From an uncultured Chitinophagaceae bacterium (lineage in GTDB: Bacteria > Bacteroidota > Bacteroidia > Chitinophagales > Chitinophagaceae), in assembly GCA_903870685.1 (NCBI GenBank), contig CAIQDX010000143.1, positions 1-44,313 of the forward strand: a DNA stretch of 44,313 nt. Reading direction: 5' to 3'. A program made the position numbers and the translations under genes. Of the stretch, positions 34,495 to 42,554 are shown one piece after another. The notes under the pieces are model-generated. The model was not told the DNA's origin and did no database searches. It saw nothing but the letters and a program-made list of their open reading frames with translations. How positions within the stretch are numbered: the stretch's first letter is position 1; each line of letters starts with the position of its first letter.

Positions 34495-35724
34495 TTGAAT
34501 TTTGCTTTCGATATCGCCAAACGCATCGCATTTAACAAACAAAAATCTTTCTCAAGATTTATTATTCGTTTGTCGACTGCAGCCACTGCTGTAAGTGTTA
34601 TGGCGATGATCGTTACTTTATCTTTTGTAAACGGTTTTCAAAAAACTATTTCTCAAAAAGTATTTAGTTTCTGGGGGCATATTCGTGTGCAACATTTCGA
34701 AGCGGGCAAAGCATTGGTTGCTGAAGAATCAGCCATTGCAAAGAATGATACAGTAGAATTAATCATCAAAAATCAAAAAGGTGTTTTACGTGCCGAAGTG
34801 TTTGCGACAAAAAGTGCCGTGCTCGAAAAACAAAAAGAAATTGAAGGTGTTTTATTTAAGGGAATCGATAAAAGCTATGACAGCACTCAATTACATCAAT
34901 TCCTAACACAAGGACGTTGGTTAAATTTTAATGATAGTTTATACAGCAAAGAAATTTTAGTGTCAGCTCCCATTGCCGGCGAATTGCAAATAAAAGTTAA
35001 CGACACAGTCAATATTTATTTTATAGGTTCGAACGGAAATAACAGTCGCAGAAAATTATTGGTTGCCGGAATTTATAAAACAGGCATCGAAGAATACGAT
35101 AAACTTTTTGCCATCGGCGATATTCGTTTAATTCAACGCATAAACGATTGGCAGCCCAATCAAATTGGTGGTTACGAAGTATTTTTGAGCGATTATAAAC
35201 AAATGGATTCTATCAATAATCAACTTGCCGATAAACTACCCACTGTTTGGGCAGGAAAAACAATTCAGCAGGTATATCCAAATATTTTCGATTGGTTAAA
35301 CATTCAGGATGTAAATAGAAATGTAATTTTTATTGTGATGGCAATCGTTGCCGTTATTAATTTAATTACCTGTTTATTAATTTTAGTTTTAGAACGCACC
35401 AGAATGATCGGCGTGTTTAAAGCAGTAGGTGCAACAAACAATACCATTCAAAAAATATTTTTATACCACGCATCATTCATCGCTGTAACCGGCATTGGCA
35501 TTGGGTTTACAGCAGGCATAGGTTTATGTTTATTGCAACAATATTTTGGTTTTATAAAATTAGACGAAGCAAATTATTATGTTGCCGTTGCACCCATACA
35601 AATTATTTGGTGGCAAATAATTTTAGTGTGCATCATAACCACAGTGGTATGTTTCATTTCGCTCATCATCCCAACATTATTGGTGCGAAATATAAAACCG
35701 GTAAAAGCAATTGAGTTCAGATAA
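34495..35724 (+). CDS. FtsX/LolE-like ABC transporter permease
   Basis: Inner-membrane permease of the lipoprotein-releasing (LolC/E) or MacB type, 409 aa. One N-terminal helix (LSTAATAVSVMAMIVTLSFVNGFQ, about 28-50), a large periplasmic domain (50-270, including YSKEILVSAPIAGELQIKVNDTVNIYF), then three C-terminal helices (about 278-302, 325-350 and 372-398) with ILVLERTRMIGVFKAVGATNNTIQKIF typical of FtsX domains. The start is a TTG at 34495: an in-frame TAA lies 15 nt upstream and the family N-terminus (NFAFDIAKRIAFNKQKSFSRFIIRLS) starts right there. No ATPase gene is adjacent. Confidence 0.88.
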   Translation: MNFAFDIAKRIAFNKQKSFSRFIIRLSTAATAVSVMAMIVTLSFVNGFQKTISQKVFSFWGHIRVQHFEAGKALVAEESAIAKNDTVELIIKNQKGVLRAEVFATKSAVLEKQKEIEGVLFKGIDKSYDSTQLHQFLTQGRWLNFNDSLYSKEILVSAPIAGELQIKVNDTVNIYFIGSNGNNSRRKLLVAGIYKTGIEEYDKLFAIGDIRLIQRINDWQPNQIGGYEVFLSDYKQMDSINNQLADKLPTVWAGKTIQQVYPNIFDWLNIQDVNRNVIFIVMAIVAVINLITCLLILVLERTRMIGVFKAVGATNNTIQKIFLYHASFIAVTGIGIGFTAGIGLCLLQQYFGFIKLDEANYYVAVAPIQIIWWQIILVCIITTVVCFISLIIPTLLVRNIKPVKAIEFR

Positions 35725-35785
35725 TTTTTTTGTTGACGAGCTTTTTGTTTTTCATGGCATCGCCTGTTGCGTCGCACACTTCAAC
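35725..35785 (+). repeat. Stop-codon-associated repeat, copy H
   Basis: 61 nt. TTTTTTTGTTGACGAGC follows the permease TAA directly, the middle ends CATGGCATCGCCT, and the end block is GTTGCGTCGCACACTTCAAC (GTAC changed to CAAC as in A and B). Confidence 0.9.
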
Positions 35786-35812
35786 TTTCAGAATTAAAAT
35801 CACAAATCTATT

Positions 35813-36535
35813 TTACACTAAATGCGATAAAATAATTCCCGCAGCTACCGCAGCATTTAAAGATTCTGCACCGCCTTTTTTTGGAATCGTAATTGGGTTG
35901 GTTATACACTCTAAAATATCATTTCTAATTCCTTTTCCTTCATTGCCAATTACCAATAAACCTTCTTTTGATTTTTGCAATTCATAAATATTTTTTCCTT
36001 TCATCATCGCACCAAATACAGTCACATCAACGGTTTCGAGAAAGTCTTTTAAGTTGCTGTAATAAACTTTTGTGCGCACAAAACTTCCCATAGTGCTTTG
36101 AATTACTTTGGGATTATATAATTCAACCGTATCATCACTGCAAATAATTTGTTCAATTCCAAACCAATCGGCAATGCGAATAATGGTTCCCATATTGCCG
36201 GGATCTTGTATTCCATCCAGCACAATGGTTAATTTATTTTTTAAAACAGGTTTGCCAAAATCATTTTTTTGTGCAGCAATAATTAATACCTGATTGGGTG
36301 TTTGCAAAGAAGTAATTCTACTCAAATCAATTTCATCGATTGTTTCAATTTCAATATTATTTATTGCATTTTTTTCAATCCATTCCGGCAATGCATAAAT
36401 TTTTTTAATGCTGAAATCGCTATTCAATAATTCTTCTGCAATCTTTGGTCCTTCGGCAATAAACAATCCTTCTAACTGTCTTTGTTTTTTGTGGCATAAA
36501 GATTGAATATATTTGACCTCGTTACGACTTAACAT
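35813..36535 (-). CDS. TrmH/SpoU-family RNA 2'-O-methyltransferase
   Basis: 240-aa SAM-dependent ribose methyltransferase of tRNA or rRNA. N-terminal substrate-binding region (IQSLCHKKQRQLEGLFIAEGPKIAEELL), then the SPOUT knot domain with motif 1 IVLDGIQDPGNMGTIIRIADWFGIEQII, motif 2 LLVIGNEGKGIRNDIL, and motif 3 IPKKGGAESLNAAVAAGIILSHL. Target nucleotide unknown. Its start codon is separated by only 5 bp from the start codon of the divergent BamA-like gene. Confidence 0.93.
   Translation of the reverse strand: MLSRNEVKYIQSLCHKKQRQLEGLFIAEGPKIAEELLNSDFSIKKIYALPEWIEKNAINNIEIETIDEIDLSRITSLQTPNQVLIIAAQKNDFGKPVLKNKLTIVLDGIQDPGNMGTIIRIADWFGIEQIICSDDTVELYNPKVIQSTMGSFVRTKVYYSNLKDFLETVDVTVFGAMMKGKNIYELQKSKEGLLVIGNEGKGIRNDILECITNPITIPKKGGAESLNAAVAAGIILSHLV
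36508..36515 (+). promoter_or_regulatory. Candidate promoter for the BamA-like gene, inside the divergent methyltransferase ORF
   Basis: TATATTTG matches TAnnTTTG exactly and lies 26 nt before the plus-strand ATG; TTTG at 36488-36491 is 16 nt further up. Both are within the first codons of the minus-strand methyltransferase gene. Confidence 0.5.
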
Positions 36536-36540
36536 TCTGT

Positions 36541-38886
36541 ATGAATTTGATGAAAAAAGAAAATCTGTTTTTTACGTTAACAGCATCTGTTGTTATTTTA
36601 TTATTTGCATCATGCGCTACCGTAAAAAATTATCCTCCTAACAAACCATTTATTTTCGATAATAAAGTTTTGCTCGATGGTAATATTTCCAAAGATGAGA
36701 AAAAACGTTTAACAAACGATCTGATGAATTATTGGGATGATAGTTTGAAGGCCCAGAAACTGCAAAAATTATTTTTCTTCAACACCATCAAAAACCCACC
36801 AGTATTCGATTCTGTCAATATTGGCCGAACAAAAAAATTCATGAATGCTTATCTTAATTCGCAGGGATATTATTATGCCGACTTTAAAGATTCCATTCCA
36901 AAATTTGATACGGTAAGAGATCAAATTCATGTTACCGTTGCGATGATCATTCATATCGGAAAAAATATTACCATCGATTCTGTTGCTTATAATCTGTCAG
37001 ATTCCGCCATGCAAAAATTAGCCATAGAAAATTTTAATGGCACATTATTAAAAAAAGGAACACCTGTAAATAAACAAATCATCAGCGACGAAAAAGACAG
37101 AATAACCAGTATTTTCAGAAACAATGGTTATTTTAAATTCAGCAAAGATGATATTTATGCCGAAGCAGATACTACGGAAAATAAATTATTAACACTTACT
37201 GTTGATCCTTTAGAACAAATAAAATTATTGAACGAAGCTGCAAAAAGCAGAAAACAAAATCCTACATGGGATATCATCATCAAACAAAAACCAATTGATG
37301 ATTCTTCGAAATTAGAGAAATATTATATCAACAAAGTATTCTATTATCCTGAAACAAAGTTGACAGATGTTCCCGATAGTTTGATGATCAATAATAATTT
37401 CAAAAGTCAAACAAGAAATGATTTGACAATGTTCTACGATAAAGGAAAATTTTTAATTAAACCTTTGCGTGAACATACTTATTTACGACGAAACAGTTTA
37501 TACGACGAAACGCTGTATTATAAGACCATCAACACTTTGGGGCAAATTGGTGCATGGCAACAAGTTGATGCAAGAACAATTGTAACAGCAAAAGACTCTT
37601 TAGAACTTCATATATTTTTAGTACCGTCGCCCAAGCAAAATTATAGTGTAGATCTTGAAGGAAGTCGCAATACCGGCGATATCACAGCAGGAAATTTATT
37701 GGGTTTATCGGCAAGCATTAGTTATCGAAATCGCAATGTTTGGAAACAGGCCATTCAATCGGTAACAAGTTTAAGAGTGGGAACAGAATTTAGTCTTACG
37801 CCACCAAACGATTCATCTACATCATTATTACAAACATTACAGGTTAGTTTAAGTCATACATACAGTTTTCCTAAATTGATCATTCCTTTTAATAAATGGA
37901 ATTATTTAAAGACATTAGAAAATAAAAGAACATTATTTTCAACAACAGGTTCTTATACCGATAGGAAAGATTACTATGTTTTAAAATCGTTTGTAACCAA
38001 TTGGGGATACGAATGGCACAAAGGAAATAACACATGGTTATTTAAACCATTGAATATTGAATTGTATAAAGTAGATACTTTAACCGGATTAGATACTTTG
38101 TTTTTAAAGAATCCTTTTTTACGAAATTCTTTTCGCAATGGAAATGTTGTTGGCAGCAGTTTATCATTCAATAAAACTTTCAACAGTAATTCAAAAGAAA
38201 GTCATTTGTTTCGATTGGGTTTCGAAGAATCGGGAACAGTTCTTTCTGTGTTTAAAAGTTTAAACAATCAGATATTCAGTTTTACAAAATTAGAAGGCGA
38301 ATATAAGTTCGTTCATAAATATCGTAAAAGCGAATTAGGCACAAGATTCTTTGTGGGTGCGGCTTTCCCTAAGGCCGGACAGGCCATGCCGATCTTTAAA
38401 CAATATTTTCTCGGTGGTCCCAACAGCATGCGTGCATGGGGTTTGCGGCAATTAGGTTTAGGTTCTTCCATCATCAGCGATACATCTTCTTCTAGTTATA
38501 CCGATCGTTTTGGAAATTTTGCATTAGAAGGAAATATCGAATATCGTTTTACAGTTTGGGATTTCAGTTCCGTAAAAATTGCAAGTGCATTTTATGCTGA
38601 TATCGGCAATGTATGGTCGTTAAATAGTAATCCTTCCGATCCAAATTCTGTTTTTTCTCCGGCACGTTTAGGAAAAGATATTGCTATTGGAATAGGTTCT
38701 GGTTTGCGTTTAGATGCTAACTACTTTTTAATTCGTTTAGACTTTGCTTATAAAGTAAAAGATCCTGCACGACAAACCAATGATGGTTGGATGGATTTCA
38801 ATAATATCAAATTAAAAGAATCAAGAAGCAATGGTGTTCAGGTAAATAATTTGGTATTTCAATTTGGTATTGGCTTGCCATTTTAG
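36541..38886 (+). CDS. BamA/TamA-family outer membrane protein with lipoprotein signal
   Basis: 781 aa. N-terminal lipobox (LLFASC, Cys about 25). Residues 60-370 contain POTRA-like segments (e.g. GKNITIDSVAYNLSDSAMQKL, NKVFYYPETKLTDVPDSLM). From about 380 the surface-antigen barrel begins, with NYSVDLEGSRNTGDITAGNLLGLSASISYRNRN, the loop-6 region ending FLGGPNSMRAWGLRQLG (containing the conserved arginine), and GIGSGLRLDANYFLIRLDFAYKVKDP; the final strand ends FQFGIGLPF with a C-terminal Phe. Likely inserts or exports other outer-membrane or surface proteins; substrate unknown. Confidence 0.9.
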   Translation: MNLMKKENLFFTLTASVVILLFASCATVKNYPPNKPFIFDNKVLLDGNISKDEKKRLTNDLMNYWDDSLKAQKLQKLFFFNTIKNPPVFDSVNIGRTKKFMNAYLNSQGYYYADFKDSIPKFDTVRDQIHVTVAMIIHIGKNITIDSVAYNLSDSAMQKLAIENFNGTLLKKGTPVNKQIISDEKDRITSIFRNNGYFKFSKDDIYAEADTTENKLLTLTVDPLEQIKLLNEAAKSRKQNPTWDIIIKQKPIDDSSKLEKYYINKVFYYPETKLTDVPDSLMINNNFKSQTRNDLTMFYDKGKFLIKPLREHTYLRRNSLYDETLYYKTINTLGQIGAWQQVDARTIVTAKDSLELHIFLVPSPKQNYSVDLEGSRNTGDITAGNLLGLSASISYRNRNVWKQAIQSVTSLRVGTEFSLTPPNDSSTSLLQTLQVSLSHTYSFPKLIIPFNKWNYLKTLENKRTLFSTTGSYTDRKDYYVLKSFVTNWGYEWHKGNNTWLFKPLNIELYKVDTLTGLDTLFLKNPFLRNSFRNGNVVGSSLSFNKTFNSNSKESHLFRLGFEESGTVLSVFKSLNNQIFSFTKLEGEYKFVHKYRKSELGTRFFVGAAFPKAGQAMPIFKQYFLGGPNSMRAWGLRQLGLGSSIISDTSSSSYTDRFGNFALEGNIEYRFTVWDFSSVKIASAFYADIGNVWSLNSNPSDPNSVFSPARLGKDIAIGIGSGLRLDANYFLIRLDFAYKVKDPARQTNDGWMDFNNIKLKESRSNGVQVNNLVFQFGIGLPF

Positions 38887-38943
38887 TTTTATGTTACCGG
38901 CTGCAAATCTTTGTGGAGCTTAGGTTGCGTCGCACTCTTGTAC
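38887..38943 (+). repeat. Stop-codon-associated repeat, copy I
   Basis: 57 nt. TTTTATGTTACCGGC follows the TAG of the BamA-like gene directly, and the block GTTGCGTCGCACTCTTGTAC lies at 38924-38943. With copy J in inverted orientation it brackets the small membrane protein gene. Confidence 0.88.
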
Positions 38944-39034
38944 GTTCGGTTCTTTAATCAAATTAAGTTATTTCCTATCATTTCATTAGCTTACCTTTAA
39001 ATATATTCGATTTTTTTTTGATAAAACAAGTGTC

Positions 39035-39361
39035 ATGAAAAAAAATTTAATCCTTTTATTGATAAGTTTAATTTCCACAGCAATCATTGATGTTAGCTTT
39101 GCTTTCTCAAACCTATTGTTAAGTTCAGTTATTTCTTTATTGACTTTTAGTTTAGTAGGTTTTATTTTTAATGAAAGAATTAAAGAAAACTTTTTGATCA
39201 ATTCGCTTCTTACATTTTCCTTCTTGATTGTTTTACTAACCCTTGCTTTTATTGTTAATCAAAAGGCAGGTATTCAATGGATAACAGTTTTTGTTTGTTC
39301 TATTTCAGCTTTTATATTCGGTCTTAAAATCAAAAGTTTGATTAGAAATAAAACCATTTAA
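39035..39361 (+). CDS. Small integral membrane protein, function unknown
   Basis: 108 aa with four predicted helices (about 5-23, 28-48, 55-75, 83-101) and a basic tail (KIKSLIRNKTI). No recognisable family. It lies between repeats I and J in a 600-bp segment whose neighbours are unrelated. Confidence 0.55.
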   Translation: MKKNLILLLISLISTAIIDVSFAFSNLLLSSVISLLTFSLVGFIFNERIKENFLINSLLTFSFLIVLLTLAFIVNQKAGIQWITVFVCSISAFIFGLKIKSLIRNKTI

Positions 39362-39429
39362 TTTTTTTTACAGCGATTGGTTTTAATGCAAAAAATCAAA
39401 ATAAAAAATTGTTGCCATAAAAATAAACA

Positions 39430-39486
39430 GTACAAATGTGCGACGTAACTAAAGCTAGGCAAGGTTTTGCAGCTTGTAACAAAAAA
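39430..39486 (-). repeat. Stop-codon-associated repeat, copy J
   Basis: 57 nt. On minus, TTTTTTGTTACAAGC follows the TAA of the GH172 gene directly; the end block is GTTACGTCGCACATTTGTAC, with two changes from consensus. Confidence 0.85.
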
Positions 39487-40647
39487 TTACTCCACTTCTA
39501 ATTTTTCTTTCGTCAGCATTTTTGGAAAAATAATATGCGGTTCTGTTTGATACCAAAAAACAGTTGATGCAATATCATCCTGCAAAGGAAGATAACGGCC
39601 ATTATCTCTCCAGCCCAATGCCTGAATAGTAACTTTTAAATTCTTTTCGAATCTGATAGGATCGGTAATATGCCAACGATATAAACCAAAACGCTGTTGC
39701 GAATTATAATGACCATCGCCCTTTATCACTTGATGCAAACCGGCATAAGCAGTTGAAAATTCTGTGTAATTAGTTTCGGTAACACCGGCAGCATTTTTTT
39801 TCTTTGTATCAAAATCATAAGAGCCGCAAAAATAATCTTCGGTACCTGTTCCGCAAATGGTTGGATATTCTGTATCGCCATCCATAAAAAATTTTATTTC
39901 GCCTTCACCCCACCAACCATTGTTGTGAACGCCCCATGCAATATAAGTTCCAACATATTGTCCTTTGCCTTTAATGCTATCTACCAAAATGTAATTTGTT
40001 TTATAAGGCAACGGATTTACTCTTCTGAATTGTGAATGAAAATAAGCAGCGTCATTTGGAATATCAGTTAATGTATAATCGATTTGATAAAACAAAGTCA
40101 TATCATTCTCATCAATATTTTCTAAAGTTATTTTACACTTTTTTCTGAAAGGCATTGGCCAATAGCAATTAAATGCACTGCCGGGGTTTACACAAACGGC
40201 TAAAGAATTTAATTGCGAAAATTGCCCCCAACCCATTCCAAAAAAATCTCCAACAGGAACTTCAACTGATGGTGTTGTTTCATCATCCCAATAAAAACGA
40301 AGAATAGAATAACGCCAATTACCTGTTGGTGTCATCCAAATATGATTAATACATCCTGCACTATCAATCTCTGCAACAGTAAATATTGTTTTTGCTTTTA
40401 TAACAACACATGGATTTATTTTCCATCCTTGTCCCAGATCTTTTGCAGCACCGGCGCCGGTTCCCTTGATGGCCATGCCGCCTTTTCCTTTTTCGCCGTT
40501 AAAATTTTCGGGACTGATGGAACGACTTTTTGCGTTCGACAATTTGTATAAATTACCCAAACTATTATCTATTCCATTAAAATTTTGAGCAGAAATTATA
40601 CTGCAGAAGAATACGAACTGAATACTAAAAAAAATATTGCGTTTCAT
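39487..40647 (-). CDS. Secreted glycoside hydrolase family 172 (DUF2961)
   Basis: 386 aa from the ATG at 40647 with signal peptide (KRNIFFSIQFVFFCSIISAQ). DUF2961 signatures: SISPENFNGEKGKGGMA, INHIWMTPTGNWRYSILRFYWDDETTPSVEVPVGDFFGMGWG, FNCYWPMPFRKKCKITLEN, GWWGEGEIKFFMDGDTEYPTICGTGTEDYFCGSYDF. GH172 enzymes act on alpha-D-fructofuranosides or alpha-D-arabinofuranosides using acidic residues in the GxGEI and GTGTEDYF segments. No polysaccharide locus surrounds it here. Its stop is followed by repeat J. Confidence 0.9.
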   Translation of the reverse strand: MKRNIFFSIQFVFFCSIISAQNFNGIDNSLGNLYKLSNAKSRSISPENFNGEKGKGGMAIKGTGAGAAKDLGQGWKINPCVVIKAKTIFTVAEIDSAGCINHIWMTPTGNWRYSILRFYWDDETTPSVEVPVGDFFGMGWGQFSQLNSLAVCVNPGSAFNCYWPMPFRKKCKITLENIDENDMTLFYQIDYTLTDIPNDAAYFHSQFRRVNPLPYKTNYILVDSIKGKGQYVGTYIAWGVHNNGWWGEGEIKFFMDGDTEYPTICGTGTEDYFCGSYDFDTKKKNAAGVTETNYTEFSTAYAGLHQVIKGDGHYNSQQRFGLYRWHITDPIRFEKNLKVTIQALGWRDNGRYLPLQDDIASTVFWYQTEPHIIFPKMLTKEKLEVE

Positions 40648-40780
40648 ATGGCTGATTAAGAGTAAGAAATAATGCACATAAAAATAGTCAAAGCAAATAA
40701 TCTATTATAACAAAACAGCCGCAAACAAAAAATATTTTATTTTGTTGTCCTTTCTTAACTTGACCATCTTAAACCTAATT

Positions 40781-42235
40781 ATGCTAAAGAAACTTTTTAT
40801 TTTATTAAGTGTTGCATTTTTTGTTTTAGCTGCAATAGTTTTTATCAATACTTTTAAAACAAAAGCATGGCCATCTCATAAAGCAATGGCGATGGAAGGA
40901 CTGCCCGATTCGGCAATTGCACACATGAGCCAGGCCATTCAAATTGCAACTATTTCTCCCGAAGACACCACACATATCGACAGTTTTCATTTTAATCAGT
41001 TTAGAACATTTTTAGAAAAATCATATCCATTAGTTCATCAACATTTAACAAGAACATTAATTAAAAATTACAGTTACATTTTTGAATGGAAAGGAACTGA
41101 TTCAAGTTTGTTGCCTTTTATTTTAATGGGACATTATGATGTAGTGCCAGTTGAACCATCAGCAGTTAAACTTTGGACTGTACAACCTTTTAGTGGTGAA
41201 GTGAAAAATAATATTATTTGGGGACGAGGTTCGGTTGATGATAAATCCAACGTTATTTCAATTCTGGAAGCCGCAGAAGGATTGCTACGAAAAGGTTTCA
41301 CGCCAAAGCGAACAATTCTACTTTGCTTTGGTCATAACGAAGAATCAACAGGTACTGGTGCTATTGCCATTGTAAAATACTTGAAAGAAAAAAATATTAA
41401 AGCCGATTTGGTTTTAGATGAAGGTGGCGAAATAACAACCGATAAAATTAAAGGTGTTAAACGTCCGGTGGCAATGATTGGTGTTGCCGAAAAAGGTTAT
41501 GTAACTTTTGAATTATCGGTAGAAAAAACCGGCGGACATTCATCAAAGCCCGATAAAGAAACATCCATCGATATTTTAGCGAAAGCATTATATCATTTAA
41601 GAAATAAAAAAACACCATCATCATTACAAGAACCGGTAAAAGAATTTTTGCATAGAGCAAGTGGTTCATCGGCCGATTTTGTAAATAAATTAGCAATGAG
41701 TAATCTTTGGTTGTTTGAAGGAACAGTTAAGAAAATTTTATCGTACACACCCGAAGGCGATGCCATGCAACGTACAACCATTGTTCCAACAATTTTGGAA
41801 AGCGGTGTTAGAGAAAATGTTATTCCAACAAATGCAAAAGCAATTGTAAATAGTCGTATCAACATTAATGAATCAACAAAACAAGTACAGAAATTTATTG
41901 TGAATGCCATTGATGATGACAGAGTGAAAATAAAAATAGTCGGCGATTTTAATACCGAACCATCGGCTGTAACACCTATCAATTCTCCTGCATTTAAAAT
42001 GATGGAAGAAACAATTTATAAAACTGTTGATGATGCCATACCAGCACCATTTATTATGTTAGGTGCAACCGATTCGAGAGTGTACCGCGAAATAAGTAAT
42101 GGCGTTGTAAATTTTTCGCCGTTGGTTGACAGCAAAGGGTTTCACGGCATTGATGAAAGATTACCTATTGCAGATTTTCAACGATTTTTTAATTTTATAA
42201 CTATCATTATTAAAGAGAGCGATAAGAAATTATGA
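40781..42235 (+). CDS. M20-family metallopeptidase (PM20D1/CPS1-like)
   Basis: 484 aa from the ATG at 40781, which begins a hydrophobic signal anchor (LKKLFILLSVAFFVLAAIVFI); an in-frame TTG 13 codons upstream is less likely. Metal ligands: His118 in MGHYDVVPVE, Asp in WGRGSVDDKSN, Glu-Glu in FGHNEESTGTGA, Asp/Glu in LVLDEGGEI, and His in GFHGIDERLPI. The dimerisation domain is about 240-380. Related enzymes are carboxypeptidases or N-acyl-amino-acid hydrolases; substrate unknown. Confidence 0.9.
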   Translation: MLKKLFILLSVAFFVLAAIVFINTFKTKAWPSHKAMAMEGLPDSAIAHMSQAIQIATISPEDTTHIDSFHFNQFRTFLEKSYPLVHQHLTRTLIKNYSYIFEWKGTDSSLLPFILMGHYDVVPVEPSAVKLWTVQPFSGEVKNNIIWGRGSVDDKSNVISILEAAEGLLRKGFTPKRTILLCFGHNEESTGTGAIAIVKYLKEKNIKADLVLDEGGEITTDKIKGVKRPVAMIGVAEKGYVTFELSVEKTGGHSSKPDKETSIDILAKALYHLRNKKTPSSLQEPVKEFLHRASGSSADFVNKLAMSNLWLFEGTVKKILSYTPEGDAMQRTTIVPTILESGVRENVIPTNAKAIVNSRININESTKQVQKFIVNAIDDDRVKIKIVGDFNTEPSAVTPINSPAFKMMEETIYKTVDDAIPAPFIMLGATDSRVYREISNGVVNFSPLVDSKGFHGIDERLPIADFQRFFNFITIIIKESDKKL

Positions 42236-42340
42236 TACCGGCGATAGTATTTCATAGCACAAACAGGCAACATCCATTTCTCTTCTCTTTTAGGAGAAGA
42301 TGCCTGAAAGGCAGATGAGGCTTGCGTCGCACTCTTGTAC
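42236..42340 (+). repeat. Stop-codon-associated repeat, copy K, interrupted by a second hairpin repeat
   Basis: The left end (TACCGGCGATAGTATTTCATAG) follows the TGA of the peptidase gene directly but has lost its T-run. The right block CTTGCGTCGCACTCTTGTAC is at 42321-42340. The extra length (about 45 nt) holds an unrelated two-hairpin sequence. Confidence 0.75.
42281..42320. repeat. Two-hairpin REP-like sequence inside copy K
   Basis: TCTTCTC-TTTTAG-GAGAAGA (42281-42300) followed directly by TGCCT-GAA-AGGCA (42301-42313) and GATGAGG. The GGAGAAG..GATGAGG layout resembles short interspersed repeats seen in many bacterial genomes. Confidence 0.55.
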
Positions 42341-42398
42341 TGCATAACAATGTTGAAAAATTTTTCCTTACAAATGTGTGCTTAGTAATGAACAAAGC

Positions 42399-42456
42399 GT
42401 ACAAGAGTGCGACGCAACAGGCGATGCCACAAGTTTTGCAGCTCGTTAACAAAAAA
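42399..42456 (-). repeat. Stop-codon-associated repeat, copy L
   Basis: 58 nt, complement of GTACAAGAGTGCGACGCAAC (42399-42418) to the A-run at 42451-42456. Its middle (TGGCATCGCCT on minus) belongs to the F/H subfamily. It forms an inverted pair with copy K: 19 of 20 bases are complementary across a 58-nt gap. Confidence 0.88.
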
Positions 42457-42554
42457 CAATTAACCTTTCTTTACATAACAACGTGCATAGCAATTGCGTT
42501 CTTTACATAATTTTCAACATCAAAGCATTACACAAACAGTTTAGTTAAGTTTGT

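Noticed and set aside
38887-39486. Composite transposon bounded by copies I and J
   Set aside because: No transposase and no target duplication seen; each copy also fits the general stop-codon placement, so kept only as a weak hypothesis.
40742-40780. TTG start of the M20 peptidase
   Set aside because: An ATG at 40781 begins a standard signal anchor.
1112-42456. CRISPR array as an explanation for the repeated 20-mer
   Set aside because: Copies are 0.1-13 kb apart, in both orientations, with no regular spacers and no cas genes.
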